In this document: in pieces, positions 33,763 to 42,255 of the stretch
How the letters are laid out: each line of letters starts with the position of its first letter
How positions within the stretch are numbered: position 1 is the first letter of the stretch
DNA from: an uncultured Clostridia bacterium
Lineage (GTDB): Bacteria > Bacillota > Clostridia > Christensenellales > Aristaeellaceae
Length of the DNA: 64,000 nt
Direction: 5' to 3'
Assembly: GCA_934631025.1 (NCBI GenBank)
Contig: CAKTXR010000011.1
Span: 1-64,000, forward strand
Position numbers and translations under genes: made by a program
Notes under the pieces: generated by a model
Told to the model about the DNA's origin: nothing
The model's input: only the letters and a program-made list of their open reading frames with translations
The model's database searches: none

Positions 33763-36060
33763 ATGAAAAAACCGGATATTCTGACTCGCGGCCAGACGCT
33801 TGCCCGTCCGGCGCTGGAATGGACGGACGGCCATATTCTGGGCAACGGCGATCTGGGCGTCGTGGTCTGGGGCGCGGCCGGCCGGCTGTTCTTCGGCCTT
33901 TCCAAGCACAATGTGTATAATCTCGAATCGCCCTACGCGCACGGCCCCCGCCCCGAGGAGACCTATATGCAGCGGCTGGAGCGCTTCAAGCGCGGCGAGG
34001 CGGACGCGTTCACGCCCAATCCCGATCACCCCGACCAGCCCTGTGACAAGCCGTTTTTCGACCATCAGACCCCGCTGACCATGGGCACGCTCTCGCTCGA
34101 GCTGCTGTCGGGCGTGAACCTCGTCGCGCACACGCAGACGCTCTATCCCGCCGAGGGCAGAGTGCGCGTCGTCGTGGAGCCGGTCGACCGCCGCAGGGGC
34201 TACGGCCAGCTCTATCCGACGCTGACCGTCGAGGCCTATGTGGACAGCGAAACCAATGCGCTGAACATCCGCATATCCTCCGGCGGCGGCGAAACCGTGC
34301 GCGCACAGTGGCGTTACGAGTGGCCGCAGCACATGGCGACCTACTACAAAACCGATTTCACCGCGCAGAACGCCGAAAACGGCGCATTCCATGCCGTCAT
34401 CGGCGAGGGCAACGAATTCACCGTCGCCCTGTCTCAGCGCGGCGTAAAGCCCGATCTGGACGCAAGCCGCTTCAATCTCGCCGGTATCGTCTCCATTTCG
34501 GACGACACGCCCGCCGAGTTCAGCCTGCGCGCCGCCGCCCGCGGGGAAGCCGTGCCCGAAAGCGCCGATTATGACGCGGCCAAAACGCGCACGGCCGAAT
34601 GGTGGCATGATTTCTGGAGCAAGTCCATGCTCTGGTACAGCGAGCCGAGCCTGAACGATCTCTGGGCGATGGGTCTTTACGCGCTGGGCGCGTCCACCCG
34701 TCCCGACAAGAGCGCGCCGAATCTGCAGGGCATATGGAACCTGAGCGAGCGCGCCATATGGCACGGCGATTTCCACTTCAACACCAACATGCAGGAGTGC
34801 CACTGGGTGTGCGGCGCGGCCAATCATCCCGAGCTGGCCAAAGCGATGATGCGTATGCTCATCCACGACTGGCGCGACGAGCTGCGGCTCAGCGCCAAAG
34901 AAGCCTACGGCGTGGACAACAACGCGCTGGCGCTGGGCGTGGGCATGGACTGGCTGGGCCGCGATCTGGGCGGCTGGTGGGCGATCCTCTCCCTCTCGAA
35001 CACCGCCTGGACGGCCATCACGCTGTGGGATCAGTATCTGTTCGATCCCGATGAGGATTTCCTGCGCACGGATCTGTATCCCTTCCTTCAGGAATGCTGC
35101 CGCCTGTACGACGTGCTGATGGATCGCGACGAAGACGGGATCTATCACACGCTGCTCTCCAGCTCGCCCGAGCGCGCCATATTCGATGAAAACGGCCGCG
35201 CTCACTCGCTGTGCGGGCGCGACTGCACGATCAACGTGGCCACGATCCGCGGCCTGTATGAAGCCGCCGCGCGCTCCGCCGAGCTGCTGGGCGACGATCC
35301 CGCGCCCTATCGCGAGAAGGCCGAGCATATGCCGCCCTTCCCGCAGCAGGACGGCGTATTCATCGAGATGGAAACCGGCTATTTCTTCGACGGGCCGCGT
35401 CCCGGCGTGACGAAGGAATGCCACCGCCATCCCTCGCGCCTGATGCCGATCTTTCCGGCCGGCTTTATCGGCCTGAACAGCGATGAAAGCGATCTGGAGC
35501 TGGGACGGCGCTCGTTCCATGATTTCCTGTTCGACGGCGTGGAATGGATCACCGGCTGGTCGTTCAGCTATCTGGCCAACATCGCGGCGCGGCTGGGACT
35601 GGGCGCAGAGGCCGAGCAATGCCTGACCGCCGTGCGCGACGAGTTCACGCTGGCGGGTCTGCTCTCGGCGCACAACCGGCTGCGCAGCGACGCGCTCTAT
35701 CCCGACGCGCTGTTCCAGATCGAAGCGCTGATGGCGATTCCCGCCGCAATCGACGAGATGGCGATGCAGTCGGTGGACGGAATCATCCGCATATTCCCCG
35801 CGCTGCCCGACGGCCGCGACTGCGCCTTCGAGCATCTGCGCGCCCGCGGCAACGTGCTGGTCAGCGCCGAGCGCAGAGACGGCGAAACGCGCTTTGTGCG
35901 GCTTGAACCGGCGCGCGACGGAGCCGTCACGCTGGTCAGTCCGTGGGGCGAGCGCGCCGTCAGGATCAACGGCGCGCTCGTTCTGCCGGAGAACGGCCGC
36001 ATCTTGCTGAACGCGCGCGCCGGAGAGGTTTTTGAGGTGCTGGCGGAACAAACACGGTAA
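33763..36060 (+). CDS. GH95 family alpha-L-fucosidase-like enzyme
   Basis: A 765-aa protein. The N-terminal beta domain opens with GHILGNGDLGVVVWG, and the (alpha/alpha)6 barrel has the GH95 hallmark PNLQGIWN (about residue 325), then FNTNMQECHW and HHTL-type loops with SSSPE near 468. GH95 enzymes release alpha-1,2-fucose, or L-galactose, with inversion. No signal peptide is visible. AGGAGG at 33751-33756 favours the ATG at 33763 over the one at 33757. A TGC-TATAAT extended -10 lies at 33722-33730 without a clear -35. Confidence 0.88.
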   Translation: MKKPDILTRGQTLARPALEWTDGHILGNGDLGVVVWGAAGRLFFGLSKHNVYNLESPYAHGPRPEETYMQRLERFKRGEADAFTPNPDHPDQPCDKPFFDHQTPLTMGTLSLELLSGVNLVAHTQTLYPAEGRVRVVVEPVDRRRGYGQLYPTLTVEAYVDSETNALNIRISSGGGETVRAQWRYEWPQHMATYYKTDFTAQNAENGAFHAVIGEGNEFTVALSQRGVKPDLDASRFNLAGIVSISDDTPAEFSLRAAARGEAVPESADYDAAKTRTAEWWHDFWSKSMLWYSEPSLNDLWAMGLYALGASTRPDKSAPNLQGIWNLSERAIWHGDFHFNTNMQECHWVCGAANHPELAKAMMRMLIHDWRDELRLSAKEAYGVDNNALALGVGMDWLGRDLGGWWAILSLSNTAWTAITLWDQYLFDPDEDFLRTDLYPFLQECCRLYDVLMDRDEDGIYHTLLSSSPERAIFDENGRAHSLCGRDCTINVATIRGLYEAAARSAELLGDDPAPYREKAEHMPPFPQQDGVFIEMETGYFFDGPRPGVTKECHRHPSRLMPIFPAGFIGLNSDESDLELGRRSFHDFLFDGVEWITGWSFSYLANIAARLGLGAEAEQCLTAVRDEFTLAGLLSAHNRLRSDALYPDALFQIEALMAIPAAIDEMAMQSVDGIIRIFPALPDGRDCAFEHLRARGNVLVSAERRDGETRFVRLEPARDGAVTLVSPWGERAVRINGALVLPENGRILLNARAGEVFEVLAEQTR

Positions 36061-36074
36061 AAGTGAAAACATGT

Positions 36075-36106
36075 AAGGAGCCGAGGAAACTTGGCTCCTT
36101 ATTTTT
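36075..36106 (+). terminator. Terminator after GH95
   Basis: AAGGAGCC (36075-36082) pairs with GGCTCCTT (36093-36100), then ATTTTTG. It marks the right end of the GH95 unit and the left edge of the mobile-element remnant. Confidence 0.8.
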
Positions 36107-37121
36107 GGGGGTTCGCAGCCTTGCGCAGAAGGTGCGCGACTTTATCGTGGACTTTGTGGATCGGCTGAAGCAGTACGCGGTGGACTACGCCGTCGATCAG
36201 GACAGGACGGAGATACTGGCCATGCAGAGCCGAGAGCAGGACGCGGCGGGCACGCTGGAGCGGATTGCGGAGGCGTTCGATCGGGCGCTGGAACAGGCGC
36301 AGGGCGGCGATGGGGCGGCTTACAGTCTGCGCAAAGGCAACGAAATCGACCTGAGCAGCCGCGAGTATGCGCTGTTCCGCGAGAAGATCGCCGAGATCAA
36401 GATTGGCAAGAGCGCGCAATTTCCCAAGAGCGCGAACGGCGAATATATCCTTGCCATTGATAACAAACTGGTGTATACTGATGGTGAGTTCGTTGATACG
36501 CACGTTTCACAGATCACTGAGCTGAATTTCGCCAACGAAACAATGACTGACATGGCAAGAGGGCTTATATTCGACTATGAGCAGGAGGGAATTGATGGTG
36601 CTGAACTACAAGGAATTATCGAGAGCGTTTTTGGAGAAGGATGTATCAAGACCTACAGTCGACAAGATAGCCGCGGAGATGGAAGGCAAAACGGACGAGG
36701 AAAAGAACGAGATTATGAGAAAGTACGCAAAAATAATCATGGAGACCTATCCTCCCCGGGAAAAAGGAAATTCTCGCTGAAGAACGAGAGCGCGGACAAG
36801 GTCGACGTGGATCAGACGCTGCGCGCGGGCAACAGCAGCATGGCCGGGCAGACGGAAACGGAGGAGCAGACCCGACATACGCCGGTGGATGTGACCGAGA
36901 CCATGCGGCAGTGGGCGGATAAGCGCGCCGGTCAGATCATACGCGAGTACAGATCGGCTATAGACGGCGAGTCTGTCCGCGAGGACATGGCCAGGCTGGT
37001 GAATGAGCTGGCAGAGAATGGCGCGAGCAGCGACGCGCTGAACGCGACGGTGAATATGGCCAAGGGCATCATCGAGAAGAGGTACTGCCGGAAATATGAC
37101 GACGTATGCGCCCATGCCCAC
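36107..37121 (+). pseudogene. Remnant of a phage/ICE large polyvalent-type protein
   Basis: One open frame runs from the GH95 terminator to the trailer end of the CRISPR array with no credible start or stop of its own. Its content is typical of large polyvalent or MuF-like proteins of clostridial phages and conjugative elements. Examples are RDFIVDFVDRLKQYAVD, an AYSLRKGNEIDLSSREYA segment, a KRKFSLKNES motif after a charged Gly/Arg linker, and a helical REYRSAIDGESVREDMARLV near the end. Both ends look cut off. GC content and codon use are lower than in neighbours over part of its length. No integrase or other element gene remains. Confidence 0.6.
36595..36780 (+). CDS. Possible small gene overlapping the remnant in another frame
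   Basis: A 61-aa frame (MVLNYKELSRAFLEKDVSR start) with an excellent AGGAGGG site (36583-36589) 5 bp before its ATG. It is rich in Lys, Glu and Met (IMRKYAKIIMETYPPRE near the end) and looks like a real small phage-type protein. It overlaps the polyvalent remnant frame, which also looks protein-like here, so one of the two may be accidental or a frameshift joins them. Confidence 0.35.
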   Translation: MVLNYKELSRAFLEKDVSRPTVDKIAAEMEGKTDEEKNEIMRKYAKIIMETYPPREKGNSR

Positions 37122-39096
37122 ATTCCAATCCACGTCTCGCAGGGGACGACAGTCGGAGTACGCCAACGGCATGATGGCCGTATGATTTCAATCCACGCCA
37201 CCTGCGGGAGGCGCCCCGTTGATACGACCACGCTGCGCAAGATCGCGAGATTTCAACCCACGCTCCCCTCACGGGGAGCGACGCTGGCCAACAACGCTGG
37301 CATCCCGATCGGGCAATTTCAATCCACGCTCCCCTCACGGGGAGCGACTCTCAGCTGTCGTCTGCCAGCAGACCACCGACACATTTCAATCCACGCTCCC
37401 CTCACGGGGAGCGACCGTCTATCACCGTAGGCTGTTTGCGGTTCTTGATATTTCAATCCACGCTCCCCTCACGGGGAGCGACTTATGTCCACAAGCTCAA
37501 ACGTTATTGATCTATCAATTTCAATCCACGCTCCCCTCACGGGGAGCGACCCCGCCCTGCAGAGCACGCCGCCGCAGCTTGACATTTCAATCCACGCTCC
37601 CCTCACGGGGAGCGACCTACATTGCGACGATAAAGGAGATGCACAAAATGAATTTTAATCCACGCTCCCCTCACGGGGAGCGACTTCATAGGCCGGAGTA
37701 TCCACCACCGACACATCATTTCAATCCACGCTCCCCTCACGGGGAGCGACGATCTTGCTGAAGTGCGTTCTATCGGCGTTACGCTATTTCAATCCACGCT
37801 CCCCTCACGGGGAGCGACCATGCCCTGCTTTCCGCTGGCCAGCCAGTAGCTCAATTTCAATCCACGCTCCCCTCACGGGGAGCGACCGAAGGGGACCTCC
37901 GCCGGAGGCCATATCTTGGGGATTTCAATCCACGCTCCCCTCACGGGGAGCGACTTCTCTTGTCGCTCACGCGGTTCTGCGCTTCCATATTTCAATCCAC
38001 GCTCCCCTCACGGGGAGCGACATAGCAGTTACTACCGCCGCAACGGCGCACAAAATATTTCAATCCACGCTCCCCTCACGGGGAGCGACCTTTGTGCGTC
38101 GAGTTTATCGTCGCTCATGTACATTTCAATCCACGCTCCCCTCACGGGGAGCGACGGGCGGCTGAATACATCGGCAAGGACTGGTATCGCATTTCAATCC
38201 ACGCTCCCCTCACGGGGAGCGACCCGCAGGAGACGGCGGAGGACGTTATCATCCGCATTTCAATCCACGCTCCCCTCACGGGGAGCGACCACATACTCGA
38301 CTACAAGGTGCGCACGAGCGGCGCATTTCAATCCACGCTCCCCTCACGGGGAGCGACTCTTTGCCCGGCTCGTAGACGCTGCGCTCGATATTTCAATCCA
38401 CGCTCCCCTCACGGGGAGCGACATCGACATGGGCGGCGAGGCATACGAGATGACGATTTCAATCCACGCTCCCCTCACGGGGAGCGACCCGCACACCTTG
38501 CAATATAGCCCGTTCAGCTTGGGATTTCAATCCACGCTCCCCTCACGGGGAGCGACGCGTATCGGTGCGGGTGCCTTGATGATCATTTCGATTTCAATCC
38601 ACGCTCCCCTCACGGGGAGCGACAGAATATAGACTAGCCATAACGGCCTGTCGCTTAATTTCAATCCACGCTCCCCTCACGGGGAGCGACTCACTCTGCC
38701 GAAGGGGCTATGGCTTACGACGATATTTCAATCCACGCTCCCCTCACGGGGAGCGACCGTCATCGTCTGTCACCTCCCGCGTACCTGTTGATATTTCAAT
38801 CCACGCTCCCCTCACGGGGAGCGACCCGCAGGAGACGGCGGAGGACGTTATCATCCGAATTTCAATCCACGCTCCCCTCACGGGGAGCGACGCCGTCCGG
38901 GTTGTTGATCGTCCGCTCAGAAATGCGATTTCAATCCACGCTCCCCTCACGGGGAGCGACACGCCTCGACGACCACTGAGCTGCTCGGAGGGTCATTTCA
39001 ATCCACGCTCCCCTCACGGGGAGCGACAGTCGGTCGTGCAGAGATAATCGTAGCAGATGCAGTATTTCAATCCACGCTCCCCTCACGGGGAGCGAC
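37122..39096 (-). CRISPR. Type I-C CRISPR array, 30 repeats and 29 spacers
   Basis: A 33-bp repeat, on the plus strand beginning ATTTCAATCCACGC and ending GGGGAGCGAC, recurs from 37250 to 39096, with two decayed copies at 37122-37150 and 37185-37217. In crRNA orientation (minus strand) it ends GTGGATTGAAAT, the I-C 5' handle. Spacers are 32-36 bp apart from the one beside the oldest decayed repeat. Repeat 3 (37250) and the repeat at 37652 each carry one base change; the others look identical. Decay at the left end and the cas genes on the right place the leader at 39097-39275 and the newest spacers at the right. Spacers 38224-38256 and 38826-38858 are nearly the same. Confidence 0.98.
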
Positions 39097-39275
39097 AGCA
39101 GACAATTTGTGAAAATCGTCTGCAAATCCGCCTGCAAGCAGAACAAACCGTCCTGTTTGCAGACCGATGCCAGAGTCAAAACAGAAAATGGCTTGCAAAC
39201 CAGTTCCTGTTTTTTCGATAATACAGGTGCGAACCCAACGGGAAAACCATGGACGCTTCCGGTTCGCAGCGACCT
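39097..39275 (-). promoter_or_regulatory. CRISPR leader
   Basis: About 180 bp between the cas2 stop and the first repeat, AT-richer than its surroundings. Several TTTGCAG/CTGCAAA-type motifs centred on TGCA recur within it (for example around 39119, 39136, 39160 and 39194 on the plus strand). It is the expected site of array transcription start and of Cas1-Cas2 recognition. No clear -10/-35 pair was identified. Confidence 0.75.
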
Positions 39276-39566
39276 TCAAAACACCAGCGGTTCATCCAGA
39301 TCAGGCCCCATCGTGACCCCGAAATGCTCGACCTTGCCGGAATAGTGATTGCCCAGTGCGTAAAAGCGCACGCTGTCCCTGCTCTCGTCGATTTCGCTCC
39401 GAAGCAGATGCTTGAGCTGAGCGTACTGCGTCGCATCGACACGGCATTCGAAAACCGAGTTCTGCACCCGAACGCCATAGTTGACGCACTGCTTTGCAAC
39501 GCGGCGCAGTCGGCGCTTTCCCGCGGCATCCTCTATGTTGATATCATATGTCACAAGAACCAGCAT
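39276..39566 (-). CDS. cas2: CRISPR-associated endoribonuclease-fold protein Cas2
   Basis: A 96-aa protein starting MLVLVTYDINIEDAAGKRRL, the standard Cas2 ferredoxin-fold opening with the catalytic-position Asp in TYDI. With Cas1 it forms the spacer-integration complex. A TTG at 39572 is in frame, but GAGG spacing and the conserved start favour the ATG at 39566. It ends directly before the leader. Confidence 0.96.
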   Translation of the reverse strand: MLVLVTYDINIEDAAGKRRLRRVAKQCVNYGVRVQNSVFECRVDATQYAQLKHLLRSEIDESRDSVRFYALGNHYSGKVEHFGVTMGPDLDEPLVF

Positions 39567-39575
39567 TGTCAAGCC

Positions 39576-40607
39576 TCACTTCCACAAAAAGGGCGGATAA
39601 GCGTCGAGATCACCGCGCAGATACCGGGACAGCAGCATGGCCTGCGCATAGGGAACAAGTCCCCATGCCATCTTTTCCTTCATGTAGGGATGCGTGAGCG
39701 TGTCCTGCTTGCGCTTCTGCCACGCGGCGAGGAACGTGCGGCGCGCATCGTCCTTCAGATAGAACGCGCCGTTTTCCTTCTGCTCAAAGTCCTTGCGCGT
39801 GACCGTGCCCAGATTGATGAGCGAAAGCACAAATCGGTCGGCCAGCGGCGCGCGCAGCTCCTCGAGCATATCCAGCGCCAGCGATTTCCGGCCGGGACGC
39901 AGCGCGTGCAGGAACCCCACCGCCGGATCAAGGCCGACGGACTCCAGTGCGCCCGCAATTTCGTTGCCCAGCAGCGTATAGGTGAACGAGAGCAGCGCAT
40001 TGACCGGATCGAGCGGCGGCCGGCGGTTCCGGCCGTCAAACGGGAAATCGGCGGCGTTGCGCAGGATCAGCTGCGGAAAGGCCGCAAAATACGCCTTGGC
40101 AGCGCTGCCCTCTAGCCCCATCAGCAGATCGTTTGACGTGGCTTCCGGAATCATGCTCAGGGCGGTTTTCATCTGCTCGATGCTGCCGCCGAGCAGGTCT
40201 GCATCAATCCGCATGGGATAGTCGCGCCGAAAATGTTCGAGCAGCCAGCGCCCGTTGTGAATCTTGCCAGTCAGGAACATCTGCGCGATGGGCACGCTCT
40301 GCGCCGGATTGTCCGCAACGCGGTACTGTGTCGTCCGCAGCAGCACGTTGCCCTGAACCGGCCCGGAAATGCGGCTGAGGAACCGGCCGTGACGGCTTAA
40401 AAAGCACAGGCCTATGCCATGCTCCGCGCAGGCGCTCATGAGCGCGGGACTTGCGCCGCGATAGCCGAAGCTGATGATGTTTTCCAGATTGTGCAGCGGA
40501 ACGCGCCCGAGCAGATCGTCCTCCGTGCGCACGACGACATTTTCGCCGTCGAGCGACAGATACGCGTCGGGATTGGTCACATACAGCGTGTTTTGCAGCT
40601 TTTTCAT
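39576..40607 (-). CDS. cas1: CRISPR integrase Cas1 (I-C type)
   Basis: A 343-aa protein beginning MKKLQNTLYVTNPDAYLSLDG. The catalytic glutamate lies in the GLEGSAAKAYF segment (about residue 166), with a histidine in VGFLHALRPGR and an aspartate in LALDMLEELR. It integrates new spacers with Cas2 and Cas4. The start at 40607 overlaps the cas4 stop (ATGA) and has GGAGG upstream; the longer upstream frame is rejected. Confidence 0.97.
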   Translation of the reverse strand: MKKLQNTLYVTNPDAYLSLDGENVVVRTEDDLLGRVPLHNLENIISFGYRGASPALMSACAEHGIGLCFLSRHGRFLSRISGPVQGNVLLRTTQYRVADNPAQSVPIAQMFLTGKIHNGRWLLEHFRRDYPMRIDADLLGGSIEQMKTALSMIPEATSNDLLMGLEGSAAKAYFAAFPQLILRNAADFPFDGRNRRPPLDPVNALLSFTYTLLGNEIAGALESVGLDPAVGFLHALRPGRKSLALDMLEELRAPLADRFVLSLINLGTVTRKDFEQKENGAFYLKDDARRTFLAAWQKRKQDTLTHPYMKEKMAWGLVPYAQAMLLSRYLRGDLDAYPPFLWK

Positions 40608-41263
40608 GCGTCGTCCTCCAATGCGCGGCGGACATATTCCGATGCGGACAGCCCTTTTGTCAGCGCGGGCTGGCAAAGCTCGGCCATCGAGCAGCTTTTG
40701 CAGGCGCTGGTCATACGGGCCTTCGGCGTATAGCCGCGCTCAAATAGTCGGTGCATCTCCTCAAAGGAATCGCGCACCCGCCCGCGCAGCTCCTGCGTCA
40801 GTTCAACCGTCTGCCGGTGGCGCAGCTCGCCGTAATAGATCGCGCCCTCCGGAATATCCGTGACGAACATCTCCTCCAGACACATGGCCTGCGCGCACAA
40901 TTGGAGCTGCTCCGCGCCGCGGTCGTTCGGCCTTCCGCGCTTGTATTCCACGGGATAGAGCCGCCAGAGACCGCCCCGGCCGCGGATGGGCACGCCGGCC
41001 GGATCGCTGTGCAGCTCGACCATGTCGCATTCGCCGGTAACGCGCATGGTTTCACTGCGCACGGGCATGGCGCGGGAGAGCAGCGTGCTGCCGCGCAGCT
41101 CGGTGAACCCCGCGTCGTGAACCCGCTCGTGCATATACGCGCCTTCAAGCGTCAGCACGTTTTCGCGCCAGAGCTGCTCGACGTGGATCAGCGCCCACTG
41201 CCGGCGGCAGAACGCGAAATGCTCCAGTCCGGAGATCATCAAGAAATCGGAATCATTGTTCAT
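40604..41263 (-). CDS. cas4: Cas4 exonuclease
   Basis: A 219-aa RecB-like nuclease. FCRRQW near residue 19 supplies the first cluster cysteine, and ACKSCSMAELC near 187-197 supplies the other three for the 4Fe-4S cluster. The nuclease core has GECDMV and the PVEYKRG motif (QYKRG-like). Cas4 selects PAM-adjacent prespacers and trims them for Cas1-Cas2. It overlaps the cas7 end by 11 bp. Confidence 0.95.
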   Translation of the reverse strand: MNNDSDFLMISGLEHFAFCRRQWALIHVEQLWRENVLTLEGAYMHERVHDAGFTELRGSTLLSRAMPVRSETMRVTGECDMVELHSDPAGVPIRGRGGLWRLYPVEYKRGRPNDRGAEQLQLCAQAMCLEEMFVTDIPEGAIYYGELRHRQTVELTQELRGRVRDSFEEMHRLFERGYTPKARMTSACKSCSMAELCQPALTKGLSASEYVRRALEDDA

Positions 41264-42224
41264 GATCGATCAGCTTACCGTCAGGCCCGACCATCGTTTC
41301 ATCGAACAGGTCGCACTTAAGGCCACGAATGGAATCTCTATCCACGGAAACGGTCGGCAGGACGTTCGGATCGTCGGTATCGCTGACGCGCAGCGAGCGA
41401 TGCACCCTTGCGGCGGAATACTGGCCGTTCGGGCAGTTGTGCGCCCACCAGACAAGTTTGACAACCTCCATGCTGCCGTCGGGACGGGCGGACGTTGCGT
41501 CGTTCCAGAAGAGCGTGATCAGCGCTTCCTTGAGCTTTTCAGCGTCCTCCTGACTGAAGCCGGTTTTGCCTGCGGGCTGCACGTTGATCGAGCCGTAGGT
41601 CGTATAAACGCCGTAATCAACGCGGTGCTTCATGCCCATGGTGTCTGCCGCCTTTTTGTCCGGATCCGCGCCGGTCTCGAGGTTGACGGACTTGGTGATC
41701 TGCGTGCTGACGATGTTGACGCTGCTTTGCGTAAACGCGCTCTGGATCGTCACCGGGCCGCGGATGCCGATGGACACAGCGTCGCTGCCGCCCTCATCGT
41801 CGTCCTTCTTGCCGGATTTGAAGGCGAACACCTGACCGAAGGCGCGCACGTCCAGCCACGTCTCGCAGGCGATGCGGCCGTAATCCTCGCGGGAGACGGC
41901 CGGCGCGTCGCCCTTTCCCTTCGCCTTTTTCTGCGCGTTGATCGCCGCCAGGCACTCCTTGAGAGCCGGGCAGTTGTCCGCGCGGTCTTTCAGAGAGCGG
42001 TAGTGATCGCCCGGCGCGCGGCGGTCGTCGGACTGCACGAACACGGGATAGCCCGCGTCGATCCAGCGATTGCGGATCTTGCGCTTGAGGCACACGTCCG
42101 AGATCTCGCCGAGACCCTCGTAGGTCGTGCGGGGGCGGTTGCCGTCGAGCGGGTCGCCGTTGGGATTGGCGTTGCGGACGGTGAAAACGAGAGCGAAATC
42201 GATTTTGTTGTTCAGAGCGGTCAT
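41253..42224 (-). CDS. cas7: Cascade backbone protein Cas7 (Csd2)
   Basis: A 323-aa RAMP-fold protein. FALVFTVRNANPNGDPLDGN at the N-terminus and the RGPVTIQSAFTQSSVNIV segment near 160 are diagnostic of I-C Csd2. Six to seven copies coat the crRNA and flip out every sixth base of the guide (family knowledge). AAGGAT lies upstream of the ATG. Confidence 0.97.
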   Translation of the reverse strand: MTALNNKIDFALVFTVRNANPNGDPLDGNRPRTTYEGLGEISDVCLKRKIRNRWIDAGYPVFVQSDDRRAPGDHYRSLKDRADNCPALKECLAAINAQKKAKGKGDAPAVSREDYGRIACETWLDVRAFGQVFAFKSGKKDDDEGGSDAVSIGIRGPVTIQSAFTQSSVNIVSTQITKSVNLETGADPDKKAADTMGMKHRVDYGVYTTYGSINVQPAGKTGFSQEDAEKLKEALITLFWNDATSARPDGSMEVVKLVWWAHNCPNGQYSAARVHRSLRVSDTDDPNVLPTVSVDRDSIRGLKCDLFDETMVGPDGKLIDHEQ

Positions 42225-42255
42225 AGCTTAATCATCCTTTCTATTGTTGATGGGG

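Noticed and set aside
36107..37121. An intact prophage or integrative element
   Set aside because: No integrase, terminase, portal, relaxase or attachment-site repeats were seen; only one truncated frame remains.
37219..38979. Open frames across the CRISPR array giving repeated peptides
   Set aside because: They are translations of the 33-bp repeat, not proteins.
37122..39096. Self-targeting by array spacers within this window
   Set aside because: Reading the spacers against the window by eye gave no match apart from the duplicated spacer itself; a proper search was not possible.
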